Below, piece after piece: positions 1-11,195 of a stretch of DNA of 64,000 bases (its first letter is position 1; each line of letters starts with the position of its first letter). Under the pieces are notes generated by a model, which ran no database searches, was not told where the DNA came from, and worked only from the letters and a program-made list of their open reading frames with translations. A program made the translations under genes and the position numbers. This DNA comes from Cordilura impudica. Lineage: Eukaryota; Arthropoda; Insecta; Diptera; Scathophagidae. The stretch is taken from the NCBI GenBank assembly GCA_963682025.1, contig OY821522.1, positions 28,570,959-28,634,958 of the forward strand, read 5' to 3'.

Positions 1-950
1 GTTATTATATCCTTCACCCCAGTGTGCAGAGGGTATATATAAGTTTGTCATTCCGTTAATAACCAGAAAAAAAATTTTGGACCCCATGAAATATATATAT
101 TTGCGATCTTTATAACAAGAGGAGTAGATATAGCGATGTCCGTCTGTGGAAATCACGATGACGGCTTCAATCGGCCAGCTAGGGTGGTCGTTGGCATAAA
201 AAATTATTCATTAACATCCTGAGAAGTTTGCTATTTAGAATCGTCCAAATCGGTAGATTAGGTCCCGAGAATTGAATGAAGAAGTAAAAAAAGTCTTGAA
301 AAAATATGATTTGCCTATGTTGTTCTTGCCACGATCACGCCCTCAACAGGATAACTGGGGCTACCATCATGAGAAGGTTTCTGTTTGAAAAATCATGAAA
401 ATCGGTTTAATAGGGTCGAGAAATCACTGAAGAAGTAAAAGAAAATTGAAAAATATGTTTCTCTATTGTTCTTGTTGTTATTCTAAATGTTGTACTGTTG
501 TCATAGCTGGACTTGTTGTTTTTGTGGTCGTTGTGGTAATAATATAGTAAAACCAATCCCTCTGTACATTTTTTTGATCAACTCTGGTAGAAAAATTTTT
601 AAGTTTCCATTGTTTTGGCATCACTAAAAAAATTTGTTAGATCATTTTTGTCATCGCCATCATTTTTGTCATGGGTCACGGGAAAGGGGTTCCAAAATTT
701 TGTCGACAAGCAGACAAGTAGGCACTACGAGTTAATATAAAGGGAGTAAAAATTCACCAACATCTAAAGCAAATAATGCTAAACTACCTAGTTGTTAATA
801 AAAAAAAAAAACAATGTAAATTTACAAAAAAAAAAAAAAATGTATGTATTAATTTATTTAAAGAAAAACAACAATAACTTTTGATGTTGTATTTTTTGTG
901 TGTAATATTTTCATATACATACATTTATTAAATAATAAAATAATATACAT
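1..950 (-). mobile_element. Family A Helentron-like element, copy 1 (cut by window edge)
   Basis: The first ~930 bases are the reverse complement of about 9770-10726. A terminal hairpin of the form TATACCC...GGGTATA (degenerate here, about 6-36) is followed by the same internal landmarks in reverse order. No transposase is visible. A microsatellite of the GTCY type, typical of mini-me/INE-1 repeats, is reduced here to one or two units near 147. Homology stops at about 930-950, just before the left inverted repeat of element N, so the palindromic start is missing. The Helentron assignment is inference from structure. Confidence 0.6.
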
Positions 951-966
951 TCTATACATGTATAAT

Positions 967-1427
967 AGGGCGGGTCGATTTAAAAATCGCCCATTGCTCA
1001 GTGAAAATCGTATTCTAGGGATCAAAATAAGAAACTTTGCTGAAGGAACCATACCTCTAAAACGAATTCTGATGTCCCAGAATTTGGGTCGAACTTTTGG
1101 GTAGGGGCAAATTTTGAAAAATCCCATTTTGACCCATTTAGAGTGCTCCAATCGAGTCCAAATGTATGACCGACCCCCACTAACTTTGGAGGTCCGACCC
1201 ACCCATGCCAGTGGCACACCCCCTGGAACTCCCGTGGGGGTTCCCCATACAAACATTTCAAAAAATCGCCAGTTTTGGCACTTTACATGAAAAAATCAGC
1301 GAAATGCCTATGTTTTTTTCTTTATTTTTATTTATTTATTTATAATAATATTTATTATTTATTTATAATAATATCTATTTTTTCTCTTAAGAAATTTATT
1401 TAGTCAGAACATATGTAAATGAAAAAA
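967..1427 (+). repeat. Left terminal inverted repeat of element N
   Basis: Reverse complement of 4046-4477 over nearly its whole length, from AGGGCGGGTCGATTT to the block ending near GTAAATGAAAAAA. It carries an extra TTTA/TAATA-rich expansion at about 1321-1380 that the right repeat lacks. The right repeat has an extra segment just inside its terminus. Confidence 0.8.
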
Positions 1428-1442
1428 ATTAATTAAAGTTGG

Positions 1443-3391
1443 TTATAGAAAAGGAACTAAAAAAAATGATTGTTTGAAGTCTTTTTTACTTTCAAGTCTT
1501 GGCAATTTCGCACGGCTCTCTAATGTCGTCGCCATAACAGCCTCTATATTTTCCGGTATAACCCGTTTGGAAATGCTAGCTAGCAATTGAACATGTCGTT
1601 CCGTTCCTTGTATGTGTGATGGAATTTTTGGATCATTAAACGGTGGATCATCTTGATTTAAATATTCTTTCAATGTATCGTACGGAATGCTTCGCGTGAA
1701 TGGTGGTTCAAATACGTTATTTATGTCATTCATATTGATCATTTCCGTGTAACGTGTGCAATTAAAGTTTATATCTGGTTTTTTATAAGCTCTAAGTTGC
1801 GTTGGGTCGTCAACATCGGTTCGATAGCGTAGAATTTTCTTGATAGCACAGTCGCGCTTTTCTTTGCTATCATCAAACAACATTGATAACAAGATATTTT
1901 CCGAATGCGCATAATATGAATTATCTTTAATTACTTGAATGACAATTTTGCGTAAACGAGGTTCTAGAAATCGTGACCAACCAATGAACTTGAAATATAA
2001 TGCACTGCCGTACACGACAGAGCTGTAATACTTGATTTTGAAGTAGATTGGCACATAACATTTAATTATGAATTCAACCAGAATTCTTAAATTTGCACCT
2101 GGATTTTCCGTTGTCACATATAATCGTAATAATCTAGCGGCCTTGGTGAGCCACCGAGAATGTACAATTTTCCCTGGTTTGATGTTAGCCATATCCACCG
2201 AAACCACGCCGCTAGAAATTGCATGGGCCATGTCGAATCGTCGTATAATTCCATCGTGTGGGCCAGTGTTTGTTGGCTCACCGTCAGTGCATATTCCAAT
2301 TAATGCATCCAGTGATATATTTTTATCGTTGAAAAAATCATTTAATTTGGTTGTTTTGTATTCAGCGGTTTCATGTTCCAGTCTTACGTAACCAATCAAT
2401 TCAGAATTGGGTTCTCTCAAAATAACAAGATGAGGTTCTTTTACCATCCTAGTATGATACTTCTCATCAATTTTATCTATCGTTAAAGTATCATCTTTTC
2501 TGCCATCGAATGAAAACGCTAACAAATTGGTATCATCTAACCGTTTGCGAAGCACTTCTTGTCTGCATTTCTCTTTTTTTCTGCGAACTTTCGATTTATC
2601 CATGATGAGAGGTTTCCCATGCTTATCTTTAATTTTAAAATCTTGAAAAAGTGCGGTTCCCAATGCTGATGCTACTCTATCAGGCACACCAAATCTGTCA
2701 CATACCAAGGCAAAGTTAAAACAATCGTATCTCTCTGTGTATTGTGAACTTGTGTTTCTATCCATATCTTCTTGAACCGGTGGCGGTGCGTATGTTGAAT
2801 CATCGGGATCTTGGTATGTTGGCATTGATGACATACACGTTGCTCCTTGCTCTTCAATTTCCATCACAAATGCATCCATTGTTAGTCTTCTCTGATTATG
2901 TTGATCGTGCATAAACTCTTTGAGGCGTTCGGGAACCAAGCCGCATGCACATGGAGCTGCCTTCAAATCGCATTTACATGTTCCAATGTAAAAAATTGTT
3001 TCCAGAGATTTTACATAATCTGTAAATTGTTGGGTTTTGTTTCTTCTCTTGATTTGGTCTTGATATTTATCAAGCAATATATTCAATTTATTACATACAC
3101 TTTTTTCAGCATTATTTCCATACCAAGTTTTTCCCAAATTCCAATCAACTTATCTTGTACTTGAATAGTGAATGATTTATAGGAAAACTTTTTTTGTTCT
3201 GTTTTAGCACGTTCGCTTAAGTAAAAATAATATCTCAAGATATCCAGATGGGTTGGTAAATTAAGATCAGTCAAATCAGTAGACACACCAAAAACAGTAA
3301 CATCATGCTTGGGTATATGACTCATTGGGTTTTCGATAGTTGTTGATGTTGTTGTTGCTTCATCTTGCGGTTTAGAGGATGGTGGATTCAT
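1443..3391 (-). pseudogene. Element N transposase (unplaced family), frameshifted and internally deleted
   Basis: Probable DDE-type transposase of element N; the catalytic role is inferred from position between inverted repeats. An ATG at 3391 opens a frame that ends at 3083. The homologous reading continues in another frame to 1443, so there is a frameshift near 3100-3137. Visible motifs: a Cys-rich stretch CKCDLKAAPCACG near residue 150, SFDGRKDD, CTDGEPTNTG followed by GIIRRF, HSRWLTKAARLLRLYV, and NSYYAHSENILLSML. The copy at 14985-16103 has a NELPFRHLFEALDKS segment and an intron after IIRRFE. Here IIRRF is fused directly to MAHAISSG, so that segment is deleted. I recognise the motif set from unnamed insect transposon proteins only. 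Not functional. Confidence 0.7.
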
Positions 3392-3579
3392 TGTAAACTT
3401 TTTGATTTGGAATGGTCACTTCACTTATTATTTTTTTTTAAATATTTTTTTATCTGAAATTAGCACTTCACACTTTGAGTTCTTCACAACGACTTTATGC
3501 ATTCACAAAAACTGTTGCGTTATATATGGTCTACGAGACGAGGTAATAAGAATGAAATGGTAATTTCAATTCTACCTGC

Positions 3580-4020
3580 TGTGTCTTGTGGTGGCTTAAA
3601 AACCCACGCAAGCAATTTTACGACATGCAATTGTGTCACAGTGATACGTTCATTTTTTAAAAGGGTTGCGGTGCATTACAGTGATACCTTAATTGTTAAA
3701 ATGGTTGAAAAAAACGCGCATTTCTTAAGAAGGTGCCATAAAAACCCATAAAAAGGGTTGTAAAAACAACCTTCATTTCTTAAGTAGGTGCTATAAAAAA
3801 AACTACACAAGTTTACGACATGCAGCTGTGTCTTGTGGTGGCTTAAAAACCCACACAAGCAATTTTACGACCTGCAATTGTGTCACAGTGATACGTTCAT
3901 TTTTTAAAAGGGTTGAATAAGAAACCCACACAACTAAGTTTACGACATGCAAATGCATCACAGTGATGCCTTGGTTTTAAAAGAGTTGTAAAAAACGCTA
4001 ATTTCTAATAAATTTTTTAA
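3580..4020. repeat. Subterminal imperfect tandem repeats inside element N
   Basis: The block GTCTTGTGGTGGCTTAAAAA begins near 3582 and again near 3829 (period about 247 bp). Shorter echoes contain ACCCACACAA, TTTACGACATGCA, CACAGTGATRC and TTTTTAAAAGGGTTG. The block lies between the transposase start and the right inverted repeat and could hold binding sites or promoter elements (inference). Confidence 0.7.
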
Positions 4021-4045
4021 ATTTCTTTTCTATTACTAAGTTAAA

Positions 4046-4477
4046 TTCATTTTTTCATTTACATATGTTCTGACTAAATAAATTTCTAAAGAGAAAAATA
4101 AACTCCAAAAAGAAAAAAACATAGGCATATCGCTGATTTTTTCATGTAAAGTGCCAAAACTGGCGATTTTTTGAAATGTTTATATGGGGAACCCCACAGG
4201 GAAGTTCCAGGGGTGTGCCACTGGCATGGGTGGGTCGGGCCTCCAAAGTTAGTGGGGGTCGGTCATACATTTGGACTCGATTAGAGCACTCTAAATGGGT
4301 CAAAGTGGGATTTTTCAAAATTTGCCCCTACCCAAAAGTTCGACCCAAATTCTGGGACATCAGAATTCGTTTTAGAGGTATGGTTCCTTCGGCAAAGTTT
4401 CTTATTTTGATCCCTAGAATACGATTTTCACTGAGCAATGGGCGATTTTTTTGCCTCCCCACAAATCGATCCGGCCT
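4046..4477 (-). repeat. Right terminal inverted repeat of element N
   Basis: Mirror of 967-1427. Compared with the left end it has an extra GTGGGGAGGC-like segment (reading inward) just after the terminal 15 bases. Confidence 0.8.
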
Positions 4478-4499
4478 AATATATAAGTTAACACAACTC

Positions 4500-5480
4500 T
4501 CCATTTCCAAGCTGGTGTTGATAAAGATATAAAATTGGCATTTTAAGGGGGTAAAAAGGGATAAAAAATGCCCAAAAAGGGACATTTTTAAACATGGTCC
4601 CAGGAATGTGAAATTTGGAATGTAGGTTCCTTTCAGGACGTGCACTCGAACCAAAATATAGATTTTTAGAAATTCGCACTTTAAGGGGGTAAAAAGGGGT
4701 AAAAGCGTCCCAAAAGGGAATTTTTTTAAAAATGGTCCCAGGAATATGACATTTGGAATGTGGGATCCTTTTGGGAGGCAGATTCGAACCGAAATAGGGA
4801 TTCTTAGAAATTCACGCTTTAAGGAGCTAAAAAGGGGAAAACAAAAGGGAAAAGAATTTACAATTGGTATCTTCTAAACAAATGAATCTAGGAATATGAA
4901 ATACAGTATGTGTATTCCTCTAGAGACTTCAGATGCGATGAAATCTTTTGGAATTCGGATTTTAAGGGGGGTAAAAACGGTCAAAAAAGAGGAAATGGTA
5001 AATTTTTGTATCTTTTTAATATATTAATCTGTATACATGAATTTTGTTATACAGACTCCACCGAATACATGGGCATCAGTCAGGGACGAATTAATTGGTA
5101 ATTCTAACGTGTGGGGGAAGAAAAACGGCCAGAGAGGTAAAAATTATATATCTAAACAAACAAAAAAAAAAATATAAAATATAGTTTGTGGATTCCACAA
5201 AAGATAGAAACATCAAATGAGATGGAAGCTTTTGAAAATTAGGATGTTAAAGGGGGGGGGGGCGTGGGCAAAAACGGAAGTGTTAAAGTGTACCTTTTTG
5301 TATCCTCTTTACAAAGTAATTTGGGAACATGAAATTTGATATATAGATTCTACCAGAGACACATACATTTCCATTCGATCCCTTGGGGGGGGGGGGGGGG
5401 GCGGTGTGTGTAAAAACGGCCAAAAAAATGCGAAAACTGATACTTCTCAACCGGTAAATTTTTTTTTGAAAGTACATTTT
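4500..5480. repeat. Degenerating ~140-bp tandem repeat with G-rich core
   Basis: About seven units are marked by a core resembling TTTAAGGGGGTAAAAAGGG near 4541, 4679, 4816, 4957, 5105, 5244 and 5380. Each core is followed by blocks such as TGGTCCCAGGAATRTGA and GGWTCC. Conservation falls from left to right while the G tract grows: 11 Gs at 5252-5262 and 17 Gs at 5385-5401. No coding potential seen. Confidence 0.75.
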
Positions 5481-5489
5481 CTTCAGAAA

Positions 5490-5904
5490 ACAAGAAAGAA
5501 AATGATAGTTGGTCTAGACCGATACCCTATACCATGCGTTTAGAGAATTGGTCTTAGGTCCAACTAATTGGATTTAAAAAAAATCATATACCAAATCTAC
5601 GTCGAAAATTGGACCAATCCTGAACATTTATGGTAAAGTCACTTATATTTTGCAACGACATAACAAACCGAGAAAAAGCTGTGCAATATTTTTGTTTTAG
5701 ATAGGATTAAGTGAATTGTCCTATAGGGTTTATTTTTGGATGTAATAAACATACACAAACCCAATTCGACTGAAATCTATTTGGTAATTTGGATCTTATG
5801 GCAAGTTAAGTCGATATCATAAGGGTCATTTGAATGGGGATAAGGGCTAAACATGCACCCATTTTTACCAATTTCAATAGCGTTTGTCCTATGGCTTGAG
5901 TTAC
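5490..5904 (+). mobile_element. Family B Helentron-like element, 5' fragment
   Basis: Begins ACAAGAAAGAAAATGATAG, followed by a decayed palindrome TTGGTCTAGACCGA and then GATACCCTATACCATGCG, matching the start of the intact copy at 26261-27049. It loses homology near 5900, before the CCGT microsatellite. It is clearly more diverged than the copies in the 30-42 kb region, so it is an older insertion. Confidence 0.75.
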
Positions 5905-6189
5905 TTCTTTCCAAACTAAGCCATCGATATTACAAATAATATTATTTTTGAATAATTTTCGAACCTATAATGAATAAAAAGTGGTACTTAAATAGAGTAC
6001 GTCGCAATACATTGGAAATTTTTACAAAATCCAAAATTTTCCAATTTTGTTTTTTAATAATTTCGTTTAGTGATAAAATTATGTATTTCTTTTACGAAAT
6101 TACTATTGGGTGTATTCTATATTGGATGACAACACATTTGTTACAAAAAATACAACTAAAAAAAAATAGATAAGCGAAAATAAATATGT
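5905..6189. other. No recognisable feature
   Basis: AT-rich sequence. A short open frame is present but has no recognisable motif and a composition expected by chance. Confidence 0.5.
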
Positions 6190-6840
6190 TTTTTAAGTGA
6201 TGCCAAAACAGTGAAAACTTTTAAATTTCTTTACCAGAGTTGATTATAATAATTAAAATAGAAGAACCAGTGAAAAAAATTTTTAAAATTTTAACCGTTA
6301 TTTAAATATTTATAAATTCTGATGTTTTCTTTCAATTATTATAAAATAATGGCAAGAATAAAGTTTAATGAAGAGTTAAAATCTAGAATAATGGATGATT
6401 TTAGTGATGGCCGCAGACAAAAGAATATTTGTGAGAAATATTTTATGAATAAATCCATAAAATCGTCTGGCTAGCATTAATCTTGCGAATAGTGTTGACC
6501 AAAAAATTATATATTTAAATGGACCCAAAACGTTTAAACACTTCGGGAGTTTTACTAAAATAAATTAATAATCGTTCGGTATAGAAATCATCCACCCCCC
6601 AAGATCATGACCATCATTTTGTTCCACAGTGTTATTGTATAGTAAATGTTTCCATTGTTTTGTCAACAGCATAAAAATTAATACTTTTAAGTTTTGTTAA
6701 TTTTTTCTGAAGTAATATTAATATTTCTTCTTTGTTAAATAAATAAAACGTACAAATGTTTAAACTAATAAAAGATTCCATCCAAGTCGTCAAAAATATA
6801 TTTTGTTAAAAGTTTCCATCGTATTGTCACTCACACTATA
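6190..6840. mobile_element. Tc1/mariner-like remnant (degenerate)
   Basis: A sequence like AGTGATGCCAAAACAGTGAA at about 6196 has an inverted counterpart near 6805-6835 and a partial third copy near 6645. The same terminus-like string occurs inside family A copies (about 600-640 and 10075-10110). The interior holds a short start of a helix-turn-helix frame (6349-6474). The boundaries are uncertain. Confidence 0.4.
6349..6474 (+). pseudogene. Helix-turn-helix start of a Tc1/mariner-type transposase
   Basis: A 41-codon frame with a true ATG. It contains FNEELKSRIMDDFSDGRR and QKNICEKYFMNKS, which resemble the first DNA-binding helix-turn-helix of Tc1/pogo-like transposases (charged helix, 'I..K/E.Y...KS' recognition-helix pattern). 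It stops at TAG 6472-6474. No catalytic DDE region follows, so it is a 5' remnant at most. The family assignment rests on this short motif only. Confidence 0.4.
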
Positions 6841-6925
6841 TTTCTTATTGTTTTTAAATATTATTATGGCTTAAATAATTAATATAATAATTACGCTAAC
6901 AACGTAGTGGGTATACTGCTAGTTT

Positions 6926-7113
6926 AAGAATATATCAATTCTATAAATTATAATTCAGGTTTCCAATTATAAATTAGAAAATATCAATTGAATTTCAGAA
7001 AATCATATTAATCGTCGGAAATAATAAAATAAATTATTTTAAATAAAGAAATTAATTATTATATTTAAAATTTTTGGGACATTTGGTTTTTTGCGTTTGG
7101 CATCCCTAATTTG
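6926..7113 (-). repeat. MITE-like element X, short internally deleted copy
   Basis: Reads as the reverse complement of the two ends of 8112-9200. The shared terminus reads AATTAGGGATGCCAAACGC, and the other end matches AATTGATATTTTCTTA. The internal ~900 bp of the long copy are absent. It lies outside family A copy 2. Confidence 0.6.
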
Positions 7114-7451
7114 AACCAGTGTTCATGATGACTTCAAAATTTGACTTCATGGTATGCAAAGTAAAACCCAAAAAATTTAAGTTCGATAATAGTTCCCAGG
7201 TAGTAAGTAGTATTTGGAGTCAATAAATGAACATATATTTTATTAACAGGATTTTATTCAAAATCAGAAGCTGGCATTACTGGGTTAGATTTTGTATTGG
7301 ATTGTGTTATTTTGTGTTACAACAAAATCTAATAGTGAAAACTCCCTTTTAATATGTAAAAAAATTGAGAGAGCTTTATAGACCAGCTCTAGAAATAAAC
7401 AAAAATCATCTGTTAAGCAGATCAACCCAAAAACAATCTAAAAAATATAAA
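7114..7451. other. No recognisable feature
   Basis: AT-rich sequence between element X and the family B deletion derivative. I see no coding frame or repeat structure in it. Confidence 0.5.
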
Positions 7452-7558
7452 ACATGTGAGAAAATTATAGTCGGTTGGGTCTAGGTCAAATATTTTTGGT
7501 AGTTACAAACAGCAGCACAAAGTCATTATACCCAAACCACATAGTGTTATAGGGTATA
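7452..7558 (+). mobile_element. Family B minimal deletion derivative (~107 bp)
   Basis: The first ~20 bases of family B (GTGAGAAAATTATAGTCGG) run directly into its last ~85 bases (from GGGTCTAGGTCAAATATTTT to the terminal hairpin ending AGGGTATA). Both ends are retained while almost all of the interior is lost. Confidence 0.75.
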
Positions 7559-7702
7559 AAAAATATCGAAGCAAAAGAACGCAGTGTAAGCAGATCTTAA
7601 ATGTACATCGTTGGCAAGCACCTAACATAATATATATGTATATATGAGACTTAGTTTATCTGAATCATTATATTGGAAGAAAACGTAATTATTCAGAATA
7701 AA

Positions 7703-10700
7703 ACAAGTGTTAAATTCGGCTGTGCCGAATCTTTGATACCCTCCACCTCGGTTTGAGTCTTGATAATAAATGTAAATGAAAAAGTAAACAATTTGTTAAA
7801 CTTAATACCAAATTATTTCAGCAAATTCTTATGACATAACTTCTCGTTTAATTTAGTTTTTGCTAATTAAATAGCTCGCCCTAACCTCCATTGCAAAGGT
7901 AATGGTTCTGTAGGGTGGCTATATGCATTAAATCGTGCTAATTGGAGATGGCTGTATAGTTTCTTTTAACTGGCCAAATATTTCTTCATTGCGGCCATAC
8001 AGGTCGGATGGAGTAACAAAATAATAACAAAAAAAAAACTCTCATCTTTTTTTATTAAAATATTGCCATATTTGGAAAACATACAGAATAAATTTATAAT
8101 AATAAATATTCAAATTAGGGATGCCAAACGCAAAAAACCAAGTGTTCCAAACATTTTAAATAAAATAATTTGTTCTTTTTATTTTCTAAAAAACTTCAAA
8201 TTTTCATCCAAAAAAAATTGTGAAAATTTATATATAAATAACAAATTGCGTTTTTTTATGTAACAGTTTTTATGTTCGCAATTCTTAAATATCATTTGAC
8301 GTTTTCTAAAATTCATTGAATTTAAATCAATGTTTTCTGTAGTCCGATTCTGTAAATTTCAACGATCCGACAATCGCAAAATATATCGACAGCTATTGTT
8401 GTTTGCACTAAGGATTAAGTAATTCACTAAGTACATACATCTCAACGACAGTCGACAAATCTATTTTTCTATTTATTTAAATTGTAAACGAGTGGCATCT
8501 CTGTCAAAATAAGCGAAAAAAAACAAAGAAGAATAGAAAAAAAAATTACTTCGTGTTTGACAGGATGATTTGATCCTTATGTTTAATATCTCTATTTTTT
8601 TTACTAACATTTCTGTGTATTTATTTGAAAATGAAATAATGAATTGAATATGCTATTTAATATTTTTATTTATATAAAAAAGTTTTTAAATAAAAGCAAA
8701 ATATTTTCACTATTTTATGATTTTTATTTATGTATGACGACATTTCAACCTAAAAATTTAAGTTTTTATCGATTGAATAAACAACACAAAAATAGTTGTC
8801 GTTTAGATAACAACAACAGCTGAGTTTAACAATAGCGAATATCGTTTAAAAATTTTACTGATAATTTTGCTATTTTCTTTTTTTTTAACGATTCGACTAT
8901 CGTTAAAAGAAGTTACTGAATCGCGGTACTTAAAAGCTATTAATTTCTCCTGAATGTCAATATTTTTTTAAATGTAAAAATTTTTTAAATGTAAACATAG
9001 GTATTTGGTGTTTTTTTTTTTTTTGGAATTTCAATTTGTGCTTAACGAATAAAATTTATATATTAAAGATGCAATTGATGTCTTCTAAATTTAAAGTTAT
9101 AATTTCCGACGTTTTGATATGATTTTCTGAAATTCAATTAATTGTAATTTATAATTGGAAATTTTGAATTACAGTTTTTAGAATTGATATTTTCTTAAAA
9201 ATTGAATGGAAGATTTAAAAAGTGCAATTTTGTATATATGTGAATAAAAATGCTTTAGTAATTATAAACAATTTTTAAAAATTAGATGTAATCGCAATCA
9301 GATATTTTGTAGGTAAAGCAGAATAATAATTCTATATAACTATGTAGAACTGTTTTGAAAGCAAAAAACTCATTGATGAACTCGGTAACTCTATTTTGTA
9401 AAGACAACAATATGCCAAACTTAAGTTCATATTTGTAAAAGAATAATGAAAAAACGTATGAAATAAAAGACCAGCCCGTGTATACTCTCAACATTGTTCT
9501 GTATGATATCTAGTTGAAAATATTAACATTCATGTTAAAATAAAAATAACTATTGCAAAGCTAATTAGAACAAACAAAAATTGTGGCGCCATCTATTGTG
9601 GCATAGTCACGCTGAGCAAAATGAAGTAACACTCTGTTAATGCAAAAGAAATGTATTTTCCCCACAACAAAATATTGCAGAATTTTATGTAAATAAAATA
9701 ATATACCGATTTATTTCTAACATGCAGTTGTTATGGATATACATATACATATATAATATATGTATGTTATTTATGTATGTATATGTAAATATTACACACA
9801 AAAAATACAACATCAAACGTTATTTTTGTGTTTTTCTCTTTAAATAAATTTATACATAAAATATTTTTTTGCTAAATTTACATTGTTTTTTTTATTAACA
9901 ACTAGGTATTTTAGCATTATTTGCTTTAGATGTTGGTGAATTTTTACTCCTTTTATATTAACCCGTAGTGTCTGCTTGTCAAAAAAAATTTGGATCTTTC
10001 CCGCGACCCATTCGATCTGAAATTTTGCAGGCAGGCTCGTGGTAATAACAGAAATGATCTAATAAATTTTTTTAGTGATGCCAAAACAATGGAAACTTTT
10101 AAATTTTTCTACCAGAGTTAATAAAAAATGTACAAAGGGTTAGTTTTTATTATATTATTACCACAACGACCACAAAAACAACAAGTCCAACTATGACAAC
10201 AACACAGCATTTAGAATAACAACAAGAACATCATATTTTTCTTTTTTTTTTACTTTTTCAGAGATTTCCCTGGACCTGTTCCACCGATTTTAATGATTTT
10301 TGAAATAGAAATCTTCCCATGAATTTGGTGACTCATTCTCACTAAGAATGATCACTGTAGCTGCACTATGAGGGCGTGATCGTGACAAGAACAACATAGA
10401 AAATTATATTTTTTCAAGACTTTTTTAGTTCTTCATTCAAATCTCGGGCCCTAATCGACCGATTTGGACGATTTTAAATAGCAAACTTTTCAGGATGTTA
10501 ATGAATCATTTTTTATGTCAACGAGCACCCCTAGCTGCCCAAGTGATGCCGTCATCGTAATTTCCACAGACGGAAAGACGGACAGACGGACATCGCTATA
10601 TCAACTCCGGTTGTTATAAGGATCACAAATATATATATTTTATGGGGTCCAAAATTTTTTTTCTAATTATTACAAACGGAATGACAAACTTATATATACC

Positions 10701-10726
10701 CTCTGCACACTGGAGTGGAGGGTATA
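7703..10726 (+). mobile_element. Family A Helentron-like element, copy 2 (~3.0 kb)
   Basis: Starts ACAAG followed by the palindrome ATTCGGC-TGT-GCCGAAT (7714-7730) and GATACCCTCCACC. Ends in a hairpin TATACCCTC...GAGGGTATA (10695-10726), preceded by a GGACAGACGGACATCGC block (about 10575). Element X (8112-9200) lies inside. No replicase/helicase gene is visible, so it is non-autonomous. The layout (palindrome at one end, hairpin at the other, GTCY microsatellite) matches published mini-me/INE-1-like dipteran elements. The class assignment is inference. Confidence 0.65.
8112..9200 (+). repeat. MITE-like element X, long copy
   Basis: Inverted relative to 6926-7113. Starts AAATTAGGGATGCCAAACGC and ends near GAATTGATATTTTCTT. 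The ~1.1-kb interior is AT-rich without a convincing gene. It is nested within family A copy 2. Confidence 0.55.
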
Positions 10727-11145
10727 AATACACAAAAGATTGTCTTCAAAGAGAATATACTGATTGACTTATGAAGAAACTACCACGTGGGATATCTTTA
10801 CATTTTTGCTAATGTTTTACCCTGAATAAATAAAACCAAACAAGAGAAAACTAAAGGCAAACATGTTAATAAATATAATATCTAAGTAAGAAACAAAATC
10901 AACCTCTGCCATTACTAATGAAGATATCTCCGTAAATGAGAATAAAAGCAACTTTTTGAAGACAACAAAGTATGTAGTGGTTGTGAGCACGGTTTGATTT
11001 GTGACATGAACTCCATTTTGTTGGAATTATAAATTGTGTCCATATTAACCATATGGACCTTTTTACCAATTAATAAGATAAATACGTGTTTTCGGGGATA
11101 ACCCGAAATTTTAAAATTAAGCGCTTATATCAAAAAATAATCTTT
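10727..11145. other. No recognisable feature
   Basis: AT-rich spacer between family A copy 2 and the element N fragment. No frame, repeat or RNA gene seen. Confidence 0.5.
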
Positions 11146-11192
11146 TTTGCTTTCGAGTCTGGGCAATTTCTCACGGCTCTCTAATGTCGTGT
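11146..11192 (-). repeat. Short fragment of the element N transposase 3' end
   Basis: About 45 bases from TTTTGCTTTCGAGTCTGGGC to CTCTAATGTCGT. They match 15021-15063 and about 1488-1530, the C-terminal codons of the element N transposase. The fragment ends abruptly at the hAT fragment. Confidence 0.75.
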
Positions 11193-11195
11193 CGT

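Larger units (their letters stand above)
967..4477. mobile_element. Element N copy 1: DNA transposon with ~450-bp inverted repeats
   Basis: The two ends are long inverted repeats (967-1427 and 4046-4477) starting AGGGCGGGTCGATTT and, on the opposite strand, AGGCCGGATCGATTT. Between them lie one minus-strand transposase-like gene (1443-3391) and imperfect tandem repeats (3580-4020). The flanks are TA-rich (TATAAT left, AATATA right), so no unambiguous target duplication can be called. The superfamily is unknown to me: long inverted repeats with subterminal repeats recall Foldback-like architecture, but the protein is not of a family I can name. A second, more divergent gene copy is at 14985-16103. 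Confidence 0.75.

Noticed and set aside
858..1261. Frames on both strands in the element N inverted repeats (again at 4176-4679)
   Set aside because: Lie wholly in the terminal inverted repeat and its flank, in mirrored form on both ends, with no protein motif. Best explained as repeat sequence.
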